A stretch of 15,069 nucleotides of DNA from Bacillota bacterium (lineage in GTDB: Bacteria > Bacillota > Dethiobacteria > Dethiobacterales > Dethiobacteraceae), in the NCBI GenBank assembly GCA_018725345.1, contig QLUI01000010.1, positions 1 through 15,069 of the forward strand. Direction: 5' to 3'. The notes under the pieces were generated by a model. The model was not told the origin of the DNA, made no database searches, and worked only from the letters and a program-made list of their open reading frames with translations. Within the stretch, counting starts at the first letter, position 1. Each line of letters begins with the position of its first letter. Shown piece after piece: positions 13,356 to 15,069 of the stretch. The position numbers were made by a program, and so were the translations under genes.

Positions 13356-14162
13356 ATGGAGATTAAATCCTTTAAGAAGCTCAAGCTATACGGCTTCAAT
13401 AACCTGACAAAATCACTCAGCTTTAATATGTATGATCTCTGTTATGCTAAAAAAGAGGATGATAGGCGAGGCTACATTGATTATATTGATGAACAGTATA
13501 ACGCAGAACGTCTCACCAGTATTCTCACAAACGTCGCTATGATTATCGGAGCCACTGTCTTAAATATTGCTAAACAAGATTACGACCCGCAGGGTGCTAG
13601 TGTGACGATTCTGATTGCCGAAGGCCAGGCGTATGATGCCCAGTCAGAAAACGAAGCACCGGGACCACTGCCTGAGTCGATTGTCGGTCACTTGGATAAA
13701 AGTCACATAACGGTGCATACCTATCCGGAGAGCCACCCAGATGACGGAATCAGCACTTTTCGCGCCGACATCGACGTTTCTACGTGTGGTCATATTTCAC
13801 CGTTGAAAACGTTGAATTACCTGATCCACAGTTTTGAGTCGGACATTATGACTATCGATTATCGTGTGCGAGGGTTTACCCGTGACGTTAACGGTCGGAA
13901 ATATTTTATTGATCATAAGATTAATTCAATCCAAAACTATATTCCCGGTAGTACAAAGGAAAAATATCAGTCGATTGATGTCAATGTTTATCAGGAAAAT
14001 ATTTTTCATACTAAGATGATTCTTCGGGAGTTCGATTTAGACAATTATCTCTTCGGTATAGCTAAGAAAGATTTGACACCTAGCGAGCGACGTAAGATTA
14101 AACAGCGGCTTAAAAGAGAAATGTTGGAAATCTTCTACGGCCGTAATGTCTCTAAAGTATAA
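13356..14162 (+). CDS. speD: S-adenosylmethionine decarboxylase proenzyme, pyruvoyl type
   Basis: SpeD decarboxylates S-adenosylmethionine to supply the aminopropyl group for spermidine. The 268-residue protein is of the long, E. coli-like class. The self-cleavage site is in LDKSHITVHTYPESHP, with K115-S116 as the scissile pair and S116 becoming the pyruvoyl group. FRADIDVSTCGHISPLKTLN (136-155), DYRVRGFTRDVNG and QENIFHTKM also match. The gene appears complete. It has an AGGATGTG ribosome site ahead of the ATG, a single-gene layout, and a 17-bp terminator starting in its own stop codon. No spermidine synthase or arginine/ornithine decarboxylase is adjacent, so the partner genes must be elsewhere if the pathway operates. 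It sits between a truncated mobile-family gene and a gene remnant, which may mean it was acquired. Confidence 0.95.
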   Translation: MEIKSFKKLKLYGFNNLTKSLSFNMYDLCYAKKEDDRRGYIDYIDEQYNAERLTSILTNVAMIIGATVLNIAKQDYDPQGASVTILIAEGQAYDAQSENEAPGPLPESIVGHLDKSHITVHTYPESHPDDGISTFRADIDVSTCGHISPLKTLNYLIHSFESDIMTIDYRVRGFTRDVNGRKYFIDHKINSIQNYIPGSTKEKYQSIDVNVYQENIFHTKMILREFDLDNYLFGIAKKDLTPSERRKIKQRLKREMLEIFYGRNVSKV

Positions 14163-14202
14163 GGGGAGTAACGAAACCTCAGTTTCGTTACTCCCCTTAT
14201 TT
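14161..14202. terminator. Long terminator shared by convergent genes
   Basis: There is a perfect 17-bp stem (14161-14177 with 14182-14198) with a CTCA loop. The first arm begins inside the speD TAA. On the plus strand it is followed by ATTTG, and on the minus strand by ATACTTT. Neither T-tract is long, but the stem is very stable and probably serves speD and the opposing ORF at 14208-14489. Confidence 0.8.
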
Positions 14203-14207
14203 GCTAA

Positions 14208-14489
14208 TTAAAGAAGATTATTTATCTCCTTCACTTCTACCCTAATTTCGTATTCTTCTCCGGCATCAAAAACCCGTGCCAGCCTTGCTAGTCGATTTGT
14301 TAATGCTTGACCGAAAAATTGTCCGTTAAAAACTATCATAAATGCGCCTTTTTGAGAGACGGGTTCCGTATTTGGTATAACTGTTTCCTTGACGACTATC
14401 TCTTTACTTTCTTCAATTTCCCGTTTAGAACGCCGACCCCTTGGCTTAGTTTCAATAAGCCAACGAACCTCCAACCGCCATAGGAACAA
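14208..14489 (-). CDS. Small hypothetical protein
   Basis: I do not recognise this 93-codon frame. The first half is basic and highly charged (KPRGRRSKREIEESKE around 15-30), and the second half reads like a folded domain (FNGQFFGQALTNRLARLARVFDAGEEYEIRVEVKEI). The longest version starts at TTG 14489 and overlaps the phosphorylase remnant by 38 bases. An ATG at 14339 would give only the second half, with a weak AAAGGC ahead of it. The compositional contrast between the halves suggests that the 5' part may be out-of-frame leftover of a damaged neighbour and that the real unit is the C-terminal part. It ends just before the shared terminator. I infer no function. Confidence 0.4.
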   Translation of the reverse strand: MFLWRLEVRWLIETKPRGRRSKREIEESKEIVVKETVIPNTEPVSQKGAFMIVFNGQFFGQALTNRLARLARVFDAGEEYEIRVEVKEINNLL

Positions 14490-14988
14490 GCGAGGCGATC
14501 CAGATTTTTGAATCTGCTACTTGCCAGAATCCACGCCATAATTTTTGTATTTTCCACTCCCCCGCTAGATATTTTCTGTATAATGTATCTAGATCATTTG
14601 AGTTTTGCAGGTGCGGATCAGATGCGCTATAATGTGCATCTAACAGCCAGCCAGACACACCATGTTGCGGGCCTTCACCCACCCAACCGTCTACAACACT
14701 AAGATTAAGGACGCCGTTCATAGCTGCTTTCATCCCAGATGTGCCAGAGGCTTCTAGGGGCCAAACGGGATTATTTAGCCAGACATCGCATCCGCGCACC
14801 ATTAGGCGAGCAATTTCCATGTTGTTATTTTCCAAGAAGACTACAGCATCCTTGTATTTTCTGTTCATCATCACCAAATCCCGGATAATTCGCTTTCCCT
14901 CGTCATCACGAGGATGAGCCTTGCCGGAAAATATTAGCTGCGTTTTGCCTTCACGCAAAACTCGTGGCAATTCTACTTTATGCTGCAT
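14452..14988 (-). pseudogene. Alpha-glucan (glycogen) phosphorylase fragment, GT35
   Basis: The frame contains only the C-terminal catalytic part of a glycogen/alpha-glucan phosphorylase. QLIFSGKAHPRDDEGK (17-32), VFLENNNMEIARLMVRGCDVWLNNP (50-74) and PLEASGTSGMKAAMNGVLNLSVVDGW (77-102) include the lysine (K87) that carries pyridoxal phosphate in the family. The N-terminal several hundred residues are missing. An in-frame TGA lies one codon before the first ATG, and no family sequence is visible in 14995-15069. After NDLDTLYR (131-138) the sequence no longer resembles the family, suggesting a second lesion. I therefore call it a degraded remnant. A split gene whose upstream part lies beyond the window edge in another frame remains possible. 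Confidence 0.65.
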
Positions 14989-15037
14989 CTTTCACCGGTA
15001 ATCACCGGCGCTCACCATCCTTTAATATAAACTTTTG

Positions 15038-15068
15038 AGATATGACTGATTTGCTTCCTGTCATATCT
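15038..15068. repeat. 9-bp inverted repeat at the window edge
   Basis: AGATATGAC (15038-15046) and GTCATATCT (15060-15068) form a perfect 9-bp stem with a 13-base loop. It lies just upstream of the phosphorylase remnant and could be a terminator-like hairpin, an operator or an element end. The window stops here, so context is missing. Confidence 0.5.
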
Positions 15069-15069
15069 T

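Noticed and set aside
1..15069. CRISPR array, tRNA or rRNA genes
   Set aside because: No regularly spaced repeats and no tRNA or rRNA signatures were seen on either strand.

Overview
This window looks like chromosome from a low-to-mid GC Firmicute, most likely class Clostridia. The evidence is the polA-mutM-...-coaE-slt gene order, strong AGGAGG-type ribosome sites with frequent GTG and TTG starts, sigma-A promoters of the TTGACA/TATAAT type, an FMN riboswitch that works through a terminator, and a BirA-type biotin operator. The species cannot be named from sequence alone.

Layout. Positions 1-284 hold no gene. Positions 25-154 carry a hairpin-rich 130-bp repeat, and I see nothing in 155-284. 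On the minus strand, read right to left, the core block runs as follows. A promoter and FMN riboswitch with attenuator terminator (11720-11515) lead into ribD, ribE, ribBA and ribH. An ECF sigma factor, its membrane anti-sigma factor, polA and mutM then follow with very short gaps or overlaps and no visible terminator. A separate biotin unit, bioY plus a DUF1284 cysteine-rich protein, has its own promoter under a perfect BirA box and ends at a strong terminator. That terminator's T-tract overlaps the promoter of the last unit, coaE plus a membrane-anchored lytic transglycosylase. Between the biotin unit and coaE lies a frameshifted plus-strand remnant of what looks like a DUF1405/YpjA membrane protein.

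A second copy of the 130-bp repeat (11386-11515, 129/130 identical, opposite orientation) sits exactly between the riboswitch terminator and ribD. The two copies bracket the whole coaE-to-ribD block.

The right part (11.7-15.07 kb) is accessory in character. It has a four-helix-bundle (S23/IVP-type) gene, a truncated member of an uncharacterised multicopy family with a structured leader, an intact pyruvoyl S-adenosylmethionine decarboxylase (speD) of the E. coli type with a long terminator, a small unassigned ORF, and an N-terminally truncated alpha-glucan phosphorylase remnant.

The core genes are conventional: riboflavin synthesis from GTP and ribulose-5-phosphate, envelope-stress type sigma/anti-sigma control, DNA repair, biotin uptake, CoA synthesis and cell-wall turnover. 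The less ordinary aspects are the mobile hairpin element inside the riboflavin leader, the inverted repeat pair, the linkage of rib genes to an ECF sigma/polA run, and the biotin-regulated DUF1284 gene. I found no convincing evidence of a wholly new multi-gene system.
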